Positions 34,191 through 45,603 of a stretch of DNA of 64,000 nucleotides are shown here, piece by piece (positions within the stretch are counted from its first letter, which is position 1; every line of letters starts with the position of its first letter). Location of the stretch: NCBI GenBank assembly GCA_036346375.1, contig CM070501.1, forward strand, positions 57,391,326 to 57,455,325, written 5' to 3'. The notes beneath the pieces are model-generated. The model made no database searches. It worked only from the letters and a program-made list of their open reading frames with translations, and was not told the origin of the DNA. Both the position numbers and the translations under genes were made by a program. This stretch comes from Guadua angustifolia (Eukaryota; Streptophyta; Magnoliopsida; Poales; Poaceae).

Positions 34191-37189
34191 GTTTTTTTTT
34201 TTTTTTTTGCCCTCTTTGGAAGATTACCCGATTATGTGAATCAGTTAAAGTGTTTTTTTTTCTGGTTCGTTTTGATTATACGGGATATAACAACAATGAT
34301 AAGGCCCATTTGAAACACAGAAAATTCATAGGAAGTTTGCTGTTTTGAGGTCTGAGTTACACATTGCTGAATGTCCTAGACTATAAGGATCAAGAGTACT
34401 CCGGTCGTTCTAGGTGCAGAGCTTTTGTGCTATATTGTTGCATGCAGAGTAATTGGAACAGAGCTCCTGTATTGGTAGGCATGCTCTGTTCCTAAGTACA
34501 AGCAAAGTAGGGTAAATGCTGCTGACTCTGCGAGATTGCATCAGGGATGATAAAAATTGTCGCTGCCACACGAGCATACTCCACAAAAATCCTGAAGGAT
34601 ATGCAGAGCAGCAAGCGAGTAAAACTGTGTCGGAGACACTGCCACGCACAGTTCATCAGATTGCTCTTGACACCGGAACGCTTACCTCTACGAACTAATG
34701 ATGCCTCCCCTGCCTTACGACAGTAGCCACGAATCACCTCTGAACACTGCGCTTGCTCAGTTAGTCTTGAAAATGCTTGCAGCATATCATCCACCAGATT
34801 TCTTTTGTCCAGTCTGTTCTTCGTTCCAAATTCTCCACCAGTTTCCCTTGCGCATGACTCAAGAAGAAGAAAAAAATCACCTAACTGTTTAGCCTTAACC
34901 TTTTCTTTCGGGAGAAGCTGTGCCAATTCCAAACAAACATGCCTTTAGTATCTCTGCAAACATGTAGGGCAGGTGGAACCTAGGGCTGCATGCCATCCAC
35001 ACACCAGAGTTATTTTTACACATGTGATTTTGTGGTGTTACTGTTTCAAGAAGCATAATATCTGTCTTTAAAAAGAATTAGTAGGGTGATCTGGGCATTT
35101 GCGCGGCTAGATTTTTAACAGTTTATAGTATCAAATGATATAACTTATATTTTTAAGAATATGTTAACGTATTTTGTAGACTATTTAGATTTTTAAGACA
35201 TCATAAACATTAGAAATGACAATAGAAGCTTGAAGAAAAATTCAATTTAAGAGATGTAATTGAAGTAAAAACTTTAATGAAATAAAATCATTTAGAATAA
35301 TAAGTTTTTGTTGGGAGTTATTAGAAATGTAGCAACTTCATTTTGCATAGATCATATAGCTATATACCCTCGTTCTTTCTCTATTAGTAACTCTTTTTTC
35401 AAAATATATACAATACATGTATCTCTATTTAATCTCAAGTAATATGCTGATTATTTTACATGGTATTAGAATACACAGCTCACGTATGCATTGATACATC
35501 ATGGGTGATTTACTTTGAACATATTTTCCTCACATGCTGACTACCTCGCAGAACCATATGTCTTATATCTTTTATTGATCAATCCACATCTTTTTTGTTT
35601 CAACGACCAATAGTAAGCCCAATTTTTTATCTATCCCTCTCAATTGCTACTATTTTAATACAATACTCTATCGTATAACTATCTTCTATTTCTCTTTAAT
35701 TATTACTTAATATTGAACGTTACGACATCAGCAGACAATGCATATATGTACAAATATTGCTTATCCCTATCGAGGACATCCGTCATACTCTCACCAGTGG
35801 CTCCAAGCCTACCTAATATGCTCTTAATAGTGGCCCCAAACCTATTCCATAGAGTAGTCCCATCTCTGCTCTGAGTTTTTTACAATTTGTTTTAATTCAA
35901 ACGAATTTATGCATACATATACACATGCAAGATGTTATACATACTTGATTTACACTTGTCCTATATCGATCGCTTTTCTTATTTGATATTTGCCAATTCA
36001 ACGATGTTGCTTCCTCACTAACGCGCCGACCTCCTATCTTCTATGATGCTACTATGTTTGCTTTAGTCATTATCTAACAATGTGGAGAATTTTTCCACCA
36101 TCATGTGTGATGTCATGTTCCTCAATAGTGATGGTACGTTTCTAGCTACCCAATGGATGTCTATATCCTTTGTAGCTCGTCTTCCATGCAAAACTTCATC
36201 TCCTCTCTACCAGGGCCTCCCCATCACCAAGCTTCTTTTGGTATTGACTTCTTCAACAATGCAGACGCTCATCACTCATCATTGCTGTTTTTGGCTCCTT
36301 CAGTTTTGGCCTTTCTCTTTTTATTTTTATTCTAAATTTCAGTTATTTTTGTTCAATTCATACAGAAATCCAATAACTAATGTTTCTTTAATTCTTATAC
36401 TGGATTATATTTATTTAGAAATTCATATGGAAATCGAATTGGAATTCTTGTGCAAAACAAATTAGCACCTTTTTGTTTGTTTGTATTCCAAATTATATTT
36501 GTGTGTTGTTGGATCATACATGACATAGATTTTTTTTAATATAGTTTTAGGTTGGAATCGTATATAAATTCATTTGGTATTTTTTATTTCATTTTTATTC
36601 GACTTTAAGCTATTTAGGATTTTACTTTAGAGTTCGTATGAAAATTAAATTGCTAATTTTATTTTGTTTGTTATTCTAAATTTTAGTTTTAGGTTGGTAT
36701 TTGTATACAAATACAATTACTAATTTATAAATATTTTTTATTTTTATTTTAGATGTTCATACGAAAATCAAATTACTATTTTTATTTTATTTTTATAGGA
36801 ATTTTGGTTTTTATTGTACTTGACATTGACTCTTTATTTTAATCTTGTGGAAATCAAATTTCTATTTTTTATTTTTCATTCAATTTTAGTTTTTTATGTT
36901 GGAATTCTTATATAAATCCAACTACTAATTTTATTATAAATTTTAGTTTTATTTTGATGTTCGCATGAAAATTAGATTATTAATTATCTTTTATTTTTGT
37001 TCCAAAATTTTTATTGTACTTGGACTCTTTCTTTTAATCGTATGGAAATGAAATTTCGATTTATTTTCTTTTTATTCTAAATTTCAGTTATTTTCTGTTG
37101 TACATGACACAAACTTTTGTATTGTACATGACACAAACTGTTTCTTTTTATCTAGGCCGTTATAATCTGGATCCACCATGATCGGTGGT
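34191..37189. other. Intergenic, very AT-rich, with a degenerate tandem repeat
   Basis: From about 36300 to 37140 the words AATTTTAGTTTTA, GAAAATCAAATTACTA and TTGTACATGACA recur in the same order roughly every 100-130 bp, a decayed tandem array. A 146-codon minus-strand ORF (34492-34932) is the only sizeable ORF. It resembles no family I recognise and may be a captured gene fragment. Confidence 0.45.
34492..34932 (-). other. Unidentified ORF, possible gene fragment
   Basis: 146 codons with a protein-like, charged N-terminal half (PKEKVKAKQLGDFFLLLESC) and a hydrophobic C-terminal half. There is no recognised domain, promoter or splice partner. It lies just downstream of the LINE. It could be an exon remnant of a captured or dead gene, or chance. 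Confidence 0.2.
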
Positions 37190-40100
37190 TGTAGGGTCGA
37201 GGATGCGCCTAGAGGGGGTGAATAGGTTTATAAAAATTCGATCTCTTGCTAAACAATTCGCTTAATCAACCCTAAGTCAAAACCTAATCAATTTATATGC
37301 GGAAGTTTATAATCTAGGTTTTGACAATTAAAGCCTAAATAAACTAAGCTCACTATGTGCACTAACTTAATTATGTCTCTAAGCTAGAATTGCTAAATTG
37401 AACTAATCAATAATACTAAGCAATTCTACAATCAAGCAATCATGAATATATCAACAATGTAAATACTTGAATGTAAATGAGACAAGAGACAAACGACGCT
37501 TTTTCCGTGGTGTTCGGAGACTTGCTTGCCTCCCTAGTCCACGCTGAGGCAAGCCCGACCACTCGGACCGGCCCCGCCGAGCACCCGCCTCTTTCCACTA
37601 GTCGTGGTTTTCACGCCGCGTAGGCTCAACCCGAACCTTCACAAACTTCGCCGGGCTTCTCACAACCTTGAGAGCTCCTCAAGACGACGCCACGCCTGCC
37701 TAGGAGTCGGCAACCTCCAAGAGTAATAAGCCGCTCCTCCGCTTGAACTTCACCGAGCACAACACATGCGCCCGGCGATCACCAAGTGCAACACATGCAC
37801 AAGGACCTCACTCAAGTGCAACACATGCACAAGAGCTCACTCAATCCACTCCTAATTGCAACACATGCAATTAGTGCTCACACTCAAGCTCAAGAAGCAA
37901 AGGAGGAAGAGCAACATATGCACAACCCTCCAACACACACGACCAATAACATCAACAACAAGCCCCAACCCCCAAGGGGTATTTATAGCCTCCACCAAAG
38001 AAACTAGCCGTTGGGAGCAAACTCGGCAGAAATAAAAAATCCGGTCGGACGGGCCTCGGCGGTCCGACCGTCCTCACAGACCAACGGTCGGAAAACCGAT
38101 CATTATGAGGCCGGCCAGACCAAGACATAGGCGGTCAGACCACGGATCAAAACCCGAAAAATGCTTCTCTCCGAAAATACACGCTGAGCTCCGAATGGTC
38201 GAGCCAAGACGGCCGGTCACACCATCACGGGCCGGTCCAACTACTGACTCACCAAGACGCACCGCCTCTGAAAACACAAACCGAGAAATCCTACCCAACC
38301 CTACTACGGTGTGATCAGACAGGGCCGGCCACACACCGCCTCATATGGCGGGTCCAACCGGACCACTTGCGGTCCGACCGCCCGAGCTACCAGCAGACGC
38401 CTGGAGATTTTAGACGGGCGGTCCGACACACACCTGGCCGGTCCGACGGGACGAGTGGTCATCCGACCGCCCGCAGAAAAACTCCACAATTTTCTCCGAA
38501 AAACCAAATTCGATTCTTTGAGCCTCAAGGATGATCAACACATGATCATTTACCCGTGCAAAACACATTTGCACCAATTCAGACCATGCCCAAAGAATTC
38601 CAACCAAAATGCGAAAACACATTTCGCAACAAACACTGAGGTTACGCAATCAACCCTCTAGCCATGTAAGGATCAACACATGATCCCGACACTTTGCAAA
38701 ACACATTTGCAAATGCCAACACATGCTCTAGGATCAAACGCATAACTCCAACGCTTAATTGCAAAACACATTTGCACAACCGATTAACTCCAAATGGCGA
38801 AAACACATTTCACCAAATTCCAACTCAAGATCTATTTGCAACACGATAGCAAATCAAACTCGAAGTTTATGAGATTAATCCCCTAGCCATGTGAAGGTCA
38901 ACACAAGACCCGGCCAACTTGCCAACACCCGCTGCAAGCCCCACTCACATGCTCTCGGATTCCTGACTCATAAACCTCGCTTTATTCAAGACAACGAACT
39001 TGCAAATAACACTTTAAACACATTTCATGCTTGAGCACTACTTTGCAACACATGCAAAAGTCTAGCTCCAAGCAACATAAGTTCAAGGTGCATGAACTCT
39101 CTAATTGCAACACATGCAATTCTCTAGTTCAATGCAACACCAAAACCAAACTTCACACCAAAACCGATTCAACAGTATGAGCTCTCTACTTACAACACAT
39201 GCAAGCCTCTAGCTCCATACGAGCACACAAGTTTTAGAAAGATTGTTTTATGAACCAAAACGTGAAGCTTCAACTAATGCAACACATGCAAAAGTGAACT
39301 TCACGCCAAAGCCAACGCATTAGCTTATCCCATTTGCAACACATGCAAATCAAAGCATAATGCGAAAACCAAATGCATATACTCTTTCATCTTTGCAACA
39401 CATGCAAATCGAGCATAAACAGAATAACCAAGCATAAGTCTTAACACATTCGCAACACATGCCAAATGGTTAACTCTTATGCAAAAACCAAATCAAATAA
39501 GATTTGAGCTTTGAGTGACACGCGGATTGAGATCATCAACACATGATGAGGCTCAAGCGAAAGAGGCAACCCCTCTTAATAGTACGGCGATAAATAACTA
39601 GACACAAAGACTAGAAAGTCCTTAGCCTATCTACTTATACCTTCGCGCACAGCGCAAGCAATCCCTTTGGGGTCTTTATGATCATCACTTGATACTCCCC
39701 GGATCATCACTCTTCTCCTCTTGGGATCCATTCTTGACGCCCATCAACACATGATGCCGCCCTTGTCCCGTTCTCATCAATTCATTCATCTTTGGACCTA
39801 ACTCAATCATAACTCATGAAACTTATTAGTCCAAGATGCATGGTTGTCTCAATCATCTCTTGCACTCCATTAACACATAATGGATGCCTTTAGATTAATT
39901 GAGCACAACCCTAAATCACTTGAAATGATTTATGTATGTCTTAAGTACAATAATGCAACTCATGCCTTATTATACTTAAGAACTATTCATTTGTCCTTTC
40001 TTAATCACGAAACACCATCAACACATGATGAAGTGTTCTCTAATGATTAACACGACAAATGAACTCAATTTAAATCATCATTTAAATTGATTCTTCAAGT

Positions 40101-40441
40101 TAGGTGTGAACTCCCCTAAATATGTGCATCCATGTAATATATGGATTGGGAAACATGATACACATTTTGTGGTTAATATAACGGGATATTCATACTTTAA
40201 CTTGACTCCAAAGTATGCAACTAATATTAAGATGAATATGCAAACATACCTTGGGTTTTCCATTTTTCAATGCGATGAGACTAAACAAAGATATTCTAAA
40301 TAAACAAGTTAGTCTCGATACAAGATTTGTCATTAATAATAATATCGCATTAGGGATAATCTTAATACGAGATTTGTCATTAACAATAGATTAGATTTGT
40401 CATTAACATCAAAACCACAACTAATGATGGTTGAACTTACA
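37190..40441 (-). repeat. 3' LTR of the Sirevirus-like element
   Basis: This is the left copy on the plus strand. It contains a GC-rich block (about 38030-38490) packed with CGGTCCGACCG-type palindromes, followed by about 2 kb of AT-rich sequence with repeated AACACAT-loop hairpins (first about 37786, last about 40026). The AT-rich part is nearly identical to the other LTR, while the GC-rich block differs by many small indels and substitutions. Confidence 0.95.
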
Positions 40442-43400
40442 ATCTCCCCTTTTGGTGATTAATGACAAATCCAAGCTTAATGAGCACATTTGGATTAAAA
40501 CTAACATATCGAGAGAGTTTAAGCTATTTGAATACATATGCATATTTTCAACAATATAGGCATTGACAATTTTAGAATGCATATGAGAATTAATTCTCCC
40601 CTTAATCATATTAAGCTCTCTTTTAAACCAAATGCCAAATGAAATTAAGCTTCCATAATTCTCCCCTTTGGCATTAAACACCAAAATGGAAAACTAAAAG
40701 ATTATCTTGAAAGACATTCTCCTTTTAAACATTTATCATTAATAAGATTTATCATTATTTCCCTTATGGCATTTTTAAATTTGAAAACATTCTCCCTTTT
40801 ATTTAATTATCCTCCCTTTTAGCATTTAACCATTTCTTTTTAATGAAGGTCATATAAGAATTAGAATGCATACTTATGACCTTGGAGTGGAATTTGAAGA
40901 ACTTAAGCCAAATAAAAAAATAGGCAATGAAATCCCAAATGAAAAGGATATACAAAGAATGAAACAAGTTTTCATTTGAAATATGGCCTCGATACCAAAA
41001 GAAGAAAACTCGAAAAGAGACCATATTCGGATTTTGGATACCACTTTGAAGGAAGAATAGGCATTTGCAAATATGGATACCACTTGTAAAGATAAGCATT
41101 AAAATGTGGATACCACTTGTAAATACAAATAAGCATGAAAAGCAAATAAGGGATAGTATCCAAAGCAAATGACCCGTGCGATACCCTTTTTCAACTAACT
41201 CACTCTTCATTTTATTAGGCTTTGCAAATTTTCAATATGATTCTTTTGAAGAATCCAATAATTGCCTAACCGGGGAAAAACAAGGAACCCAAACGAAATA
41301 GATACCACTTGAGACAATTGATACCACTTGTAAAATTAATCTCAAGGGCTTTTGCTTGAAAATCCAAAGAATTTAGCATTTTCAGATTTTGATTGAAGAA
41401 CAATGCTCAATTGAGATTTTCCTCTTTTATATATTTCAACACATAAAGACTCTCACACAGAGAAATCTTAAGCGTTGAACTTACAATGTTAGTTTGAGAG
41501 GAAAAATCTTAATCAAGAATGTGGGTATCGGAGTAATGCTACAAGGAGGCAATGAGCATACCACTTGTAGGAAATAATTGAATTTAACGATACCACTTGA
41601 AAAGATTTATTTAACCAAGGATATCACTAGAAGGAATGAGCAATGACCTCAATGATACCACTTGTAGAAAATAGGAACTCAATGATATCACTTATAGAGG
41701 AAATCAAATAATCAAGGATATCATTAGAAGAAATGAACAATAAGATCCATGATACCATTTGGAGAAAAGAATCTCAATTATATCACTTGTAAGCATATGG
41801 ATGAATAAATCCTCAATTGATACCACTTAGGATCAACTCACGAAGAATTGATACCACTTGAAATAATTTATCGATAAGATCGATGGGTATCAGAGCAATA
41901 TAATCAGAGCATCATATACTTACGGGTATCAAAAGTTCAAGAAGGATCAATAAAATCTCAAAGATTTAGTATCAGAGCACAATAAAGACATGATCTCACT
42001 TGGAAGCATTAAAGTGCCCCAAAACTTGCAATGAATAAACTCCCCAAGATATTCAACAAGTGAATTATGGAGTTATTTGCATTTGAATTGCACAAGTTTT
42101 GTCTTTTCAAAAGATCAAGTGAAAAACACTCTTTAAAATAATTAAAGTGCTCATAACTGATACTACTTGAAAACTTGACCAAACAAATTTTAGAATTTTT
42201 CAAATTTTGCACAAATAAACTTTGGGATCATAAGAAGCTATTGCAAAAAGAATTTTTGAAAAAGGAAGTTCCAATCAAAAGATATCCCAAAGCAAACCTC
42301 GAAAAATCTGAAATTTCAGAACAAATCTGCGCCATGGCGGTCTGACGCCCCATGTCCGTCCAACTGCCCTAAGGCGGTGCAAACCTTAGGGGGCGGTTGG
42401 ACTGCCCTGACAATGAGACAATTCAAATTTTTGCAAATTTTGACAAAAACGATTCAAATGAAGTCCAAAAAATATGAAATTTTGCAGAGATGAACTTTGG
42501 ACTAATTAAAATGTTTTGCAAAAAGAATTTTCTCAAAATCAATTTTATTTCGAAAGATATGGCAATTTGCGCTTTGAGGCATAAAAGGAAATTGATTTTC
42601 ACAAAAAGCCTCAAATTGCACTTCTGTTTGGATTTCATGCAATTTTGATTTTCATGGCTTAGATTAGTGTATCAAGAGTGTTTATAGCCAAGATTTATGG
42701 TGAAATCCAACTCGAATGCCATGATTTGAGCATATTTGCTTAAATAGGCGTTTTGGATCAAATCAAATCGCTTTTGAGCCAAATTAGATTTCAACATAGG
42801 ATTTTCATTTTGAAAGCTTGTAAAACATTTGAAATACATATTAGAATACTTTTACAAAGCCTTTCATAAATTTGGGCCTTTTAAATATGATTTTTGACTT
42901 TTGACCTAATTAGTCCAAATTGAAGAAGCAAAAGTCAAATTCAATTAACACAAGAATTCAAATGAAAGCAAGGGTAAGAAATTGAGATTTGAATTATGTG
43001 TATGAGTCTAAAATACCATTTTGAATCACAATTCTACACAAGAATGGATCCAAATGGAGAGACTCACTAAGTGCAATAATATGACCATTATGAGTCAAGT
43101 ATAATTTTTCTACGTAATTTCAAAATCAAATATCTTTTGACAAGTTGGTCTTTTGAAAATCTTTTGAACACTAAAGTTGTCAAGAATGACCAACTCTAGG
43201 ATTTTTGTTTTGGAAATACTTTTAAAATCCTTTTACTTTTATTTTTATGAAAATTATAAGTTTAAATCCAAAACAAGATACTAGTAACTAGCTTTTGAAG
43301 TTAAAACTCATTTTCCTTTTAAAATAGATTTTGTGAAGCCAAAACCTTTGAGAAGCAATTCAAAAGCATTTGTATATATTTTTCAACTAGTTTTTCACAA

Positions 43401-43684
43401 GATTAGTAATAGTATACAAAGTTTTAAATTTTGGCTAAATGGTTGATTTGAAAATATATATATATGCACTTATATTAATATGGGCACACGTAGGGATGTG
43501 GTACACATGAATATGAATTAACACTCCCCCTAAATGTGCCACTATTAGACTTGCTCAAGATTTGCAATAAGAGAATAGGTAAGAGGCGAGAGCAAGTGGC
43601 CATAACAAGTAATCTAAATTGATTTTTAACATGAATATTACAATATAACCTACACAAGGCTATAAGACATAAATAATAATCAAT
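40442..43684. other. Non-coding interior of the Sirevirus-like element, where pol would be expected
   Basis: About 3.2 kb of AT-rich sequence without a reading frame of retroviral type. The part nearest the 3' LTR (40442-40820) carries several purine-tract-like runs (TCTCCCCTTTTGG, TCTCCCCTTTGG, TTCTCCCTTTT on the plus strand). From about 41035 to 42165 it carries many copies of GATACCACTTGTA, the reverse of the LTR-end/primer-binding-site junction. Confidence 0.7.
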
Positions 43685-43869
43685 TTAAATACTTGTTACC
43701 CGAGATGGCATTGGCTCATGATGGACTTTGATAATCTTCTTGCTTGACACCACTTGTAGACTAATGTAATCCTTCTCCTCTTGATGTGCAAGCGCCCAAT
43801 CCATCTCTTTATTGCCTAAACATCTTTTAGACGGATTTTGGTACCCAATCCTTGTTGGGTCCGACAATG

Positions 43870-44330
43870 TTAGTCACAAGAGTTTTAGGAACCCAAATGG
43901 TCCTAATTTTAGCATTATTGAAATGACTAACATGACTAGGAATAGTTTTGCAGAATTATTCCTCCTAAACAAAATATTTGGATTTAAGTGAGAGGACTTA
44001 GGAGGGCATTGATATTTTGCAAAACTATTTCTAGTTTGATCTCTTCTAAGCGTATGATAATTGAAATTGTGAAACGGCTTAGAGGATCTAGCAATTCTAG
44101 CATATGTTTTGCTATTATTATTTTTCCTAAGCATATGATCATCATGATTTTTCTTAGTCTTAGGAAATTTAGCATTTTTAGCAAACATATTACTAGAATT
44201 ACTCTTCCTATGCAAATGAATATCATTTTTAGCCTAAGATAGGGATTTTACAAGCTTGGCAAACACATTGCCATTCTTGTCCTTCCTAAGCAAATAATTT
44301 TCATTAATGAGAATAGGCTTAGGAGTTATA
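43870..44330 (-). pseudogene. Gag C-terminal extension with five repeated peptide modules
   Basis: Just after the second zinc knuckle, minus-strand frames show about five copies of a module of 25-30 residues with the core LRRxNxxxxxFAK (seen as HMLRKNNNSKTYARI, HLHRKSNSSNMFAKNAKF and NILFRRNNSAKLF), broken by stops or frame changes. No function is known to me. Confidence 0.5.
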
Positions 44331-44435
44331 CCTTTGGGACAATCCTTACCGAAGTGTCCCTTTTCCCGGCAATTGAAGCACGTTACGCCGTTTGGTCCTC
44401 TCTTGACCTTCTTGTTGTGCTCAATGCGGTTTGCC

Positions 44436-45545
44436 TCATAGTCGGTGTTGTGGCCTTGTTATCCACTTGATTAGGGCACACGGAGGCGAGATGGCCCTTC
44501 TTGTTGCACGAAGCACTTGATGGTCTTCGAGTGACGTTGTGCCTTGTCTTGCTATTCTCCTCTTGGAGTTGTAGCCGAGTCCTCGCTTGTCTTGAGGCGC
44601 CCTTGGTTTGCTCAAGATTTCGCCGAGGAGGGCTTTTACCTTAATGCACCTCTTCAAGTCATCTTCCAATTTGATGACTTGGGCCTTGAGCTCATTGTTT
44701 TCTTCTACAAGATTAGTATCTAAACACATAGAAGAACTCGAAACAATTTCATTAGAGCAACAAGGCAAATCATCGCTAGAAGTGGATATGCAATTATTTG
44801 ATGAATTATTTGTAATTGGAATGGAGTGAGGCAATTCATCAATTAAATCACATTGTATAGCAATATCCACACTAGCTTTACTAAGTTCCTTGAAAAGGAG
44901 TTTTTCATGATTTTCTTTTAGAACATCATAATCATTTTGAAGTGAATCATGTTCTAATTTCAAAACTTTGTATTTCTTTTTCTTCTTTCCAAGAAATTCA
45001 TTTAGCTCCTCTAATAAATTCATAAGTTCATCATAAGAGGGCTCATCTTCGTCGTCACTCACCTCATTCTTACCTTTAGCCATGAAGCAACGAATTTTTG
45101 ATTTAAGTGAATATTCGTCGTCGCTTGAGGCGGAGGTTGAGGTTGATGGAGATGCCGGTTCATCACTTGATGTTGACGTTGGAGTGTCATCAACCGACAA
45201 TTCTTCCTCATTGCAATTCTCACTTGATGTGGATGATTCAAATTCATCTTGAAGCTTTATCCACATTTCATGAGCGCTCTTGAGATTGCAAATGAGATTG
45301 AATATCTCTACGCTCACAACGCTAAATAAAGCATTAGTAGCTTGAGCGTCGAGATGTAGACATTTCTCCTCTCCTTTAGTTGGAGCAATTTCGTTTATTG
45401 GAGAAGAAATGCCGACATCTACGATCCACCATATTTGTGGGCTCATGGATTTAAAATGATTAATCATAAATATTTTCCATGAAGCATAATTAGAACCATT
45501 AAGCATTTGTGGATCGTGTGAGTGCACTAAACCGCTAGGCGCCAT
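44436..45545 (-). CDS. Gag of the Sirevirus-like element
   Basis: The ORF begins at the ATG at 45545, about 60 bp inside the 5' LTR, and runs to a stop at 44436 (about 369 codons). The N-terminus has the Copia Gag signature LNGSNYASWKIFMINHFKSM. Acidic serine-rich stretches and a coiled-coil-like region (LKLEHDSLQNDYDVLKENHEKLL) follow. Two CCHC zinc-knuckle-like segments lie near the C-terminal end, at about 44470-44530 and 44340-44395. The first is disrupted by a frame change and the second lies beyond the stop, so Gag is C-terminally damaged. No pol follows. Confidence 0.85.
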   Translation of the reverse strand: MAPSGLVHSHDPQMLNGSNYASWKIFMINHFKSMSPQIWWIVDVGISSPINEIAPTKGEEKCLHLDAQATNALFSVVSVEIFNLICNLKSAHEMWIKLQDEFESSTSSENCNEEELSVDDTPTSTSSDEPASPSTSTSASSDDEYSLKSKIRCFMAKGKNEVSDDEDEPSYDELMNLLEELNEFLGKKKKKYKVLKLEHDSLQNDYDVLKENHEKLLFKELSKASVDIAIQCDLIDELPHSIPITNNSSNNCISTSSDDLPCCSNEIVSSSSMCLDTNLVEENNELKAQVIKLEDDLKRCIKVKALLGEILSKPRAPQDKRGLGYNSKRRIARQGTTSLEDHQVLRATRRAISPPCALIKWITRPQHRL

Positions 45546-45603
45546 CCTTTTACTCTCTAGATGGTTAAGCCTAAAATGAGAGTGACCGTGGCTCGATACC
45601 ACT

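Noticed and set aside
37786..40042. CRISPR-like array from the recurring CAACACATG word
   Set aside because: This is a plant nuclear LTR; spacing is irregular, the constant part is only a 7-nt loop, and there are no cas genes.
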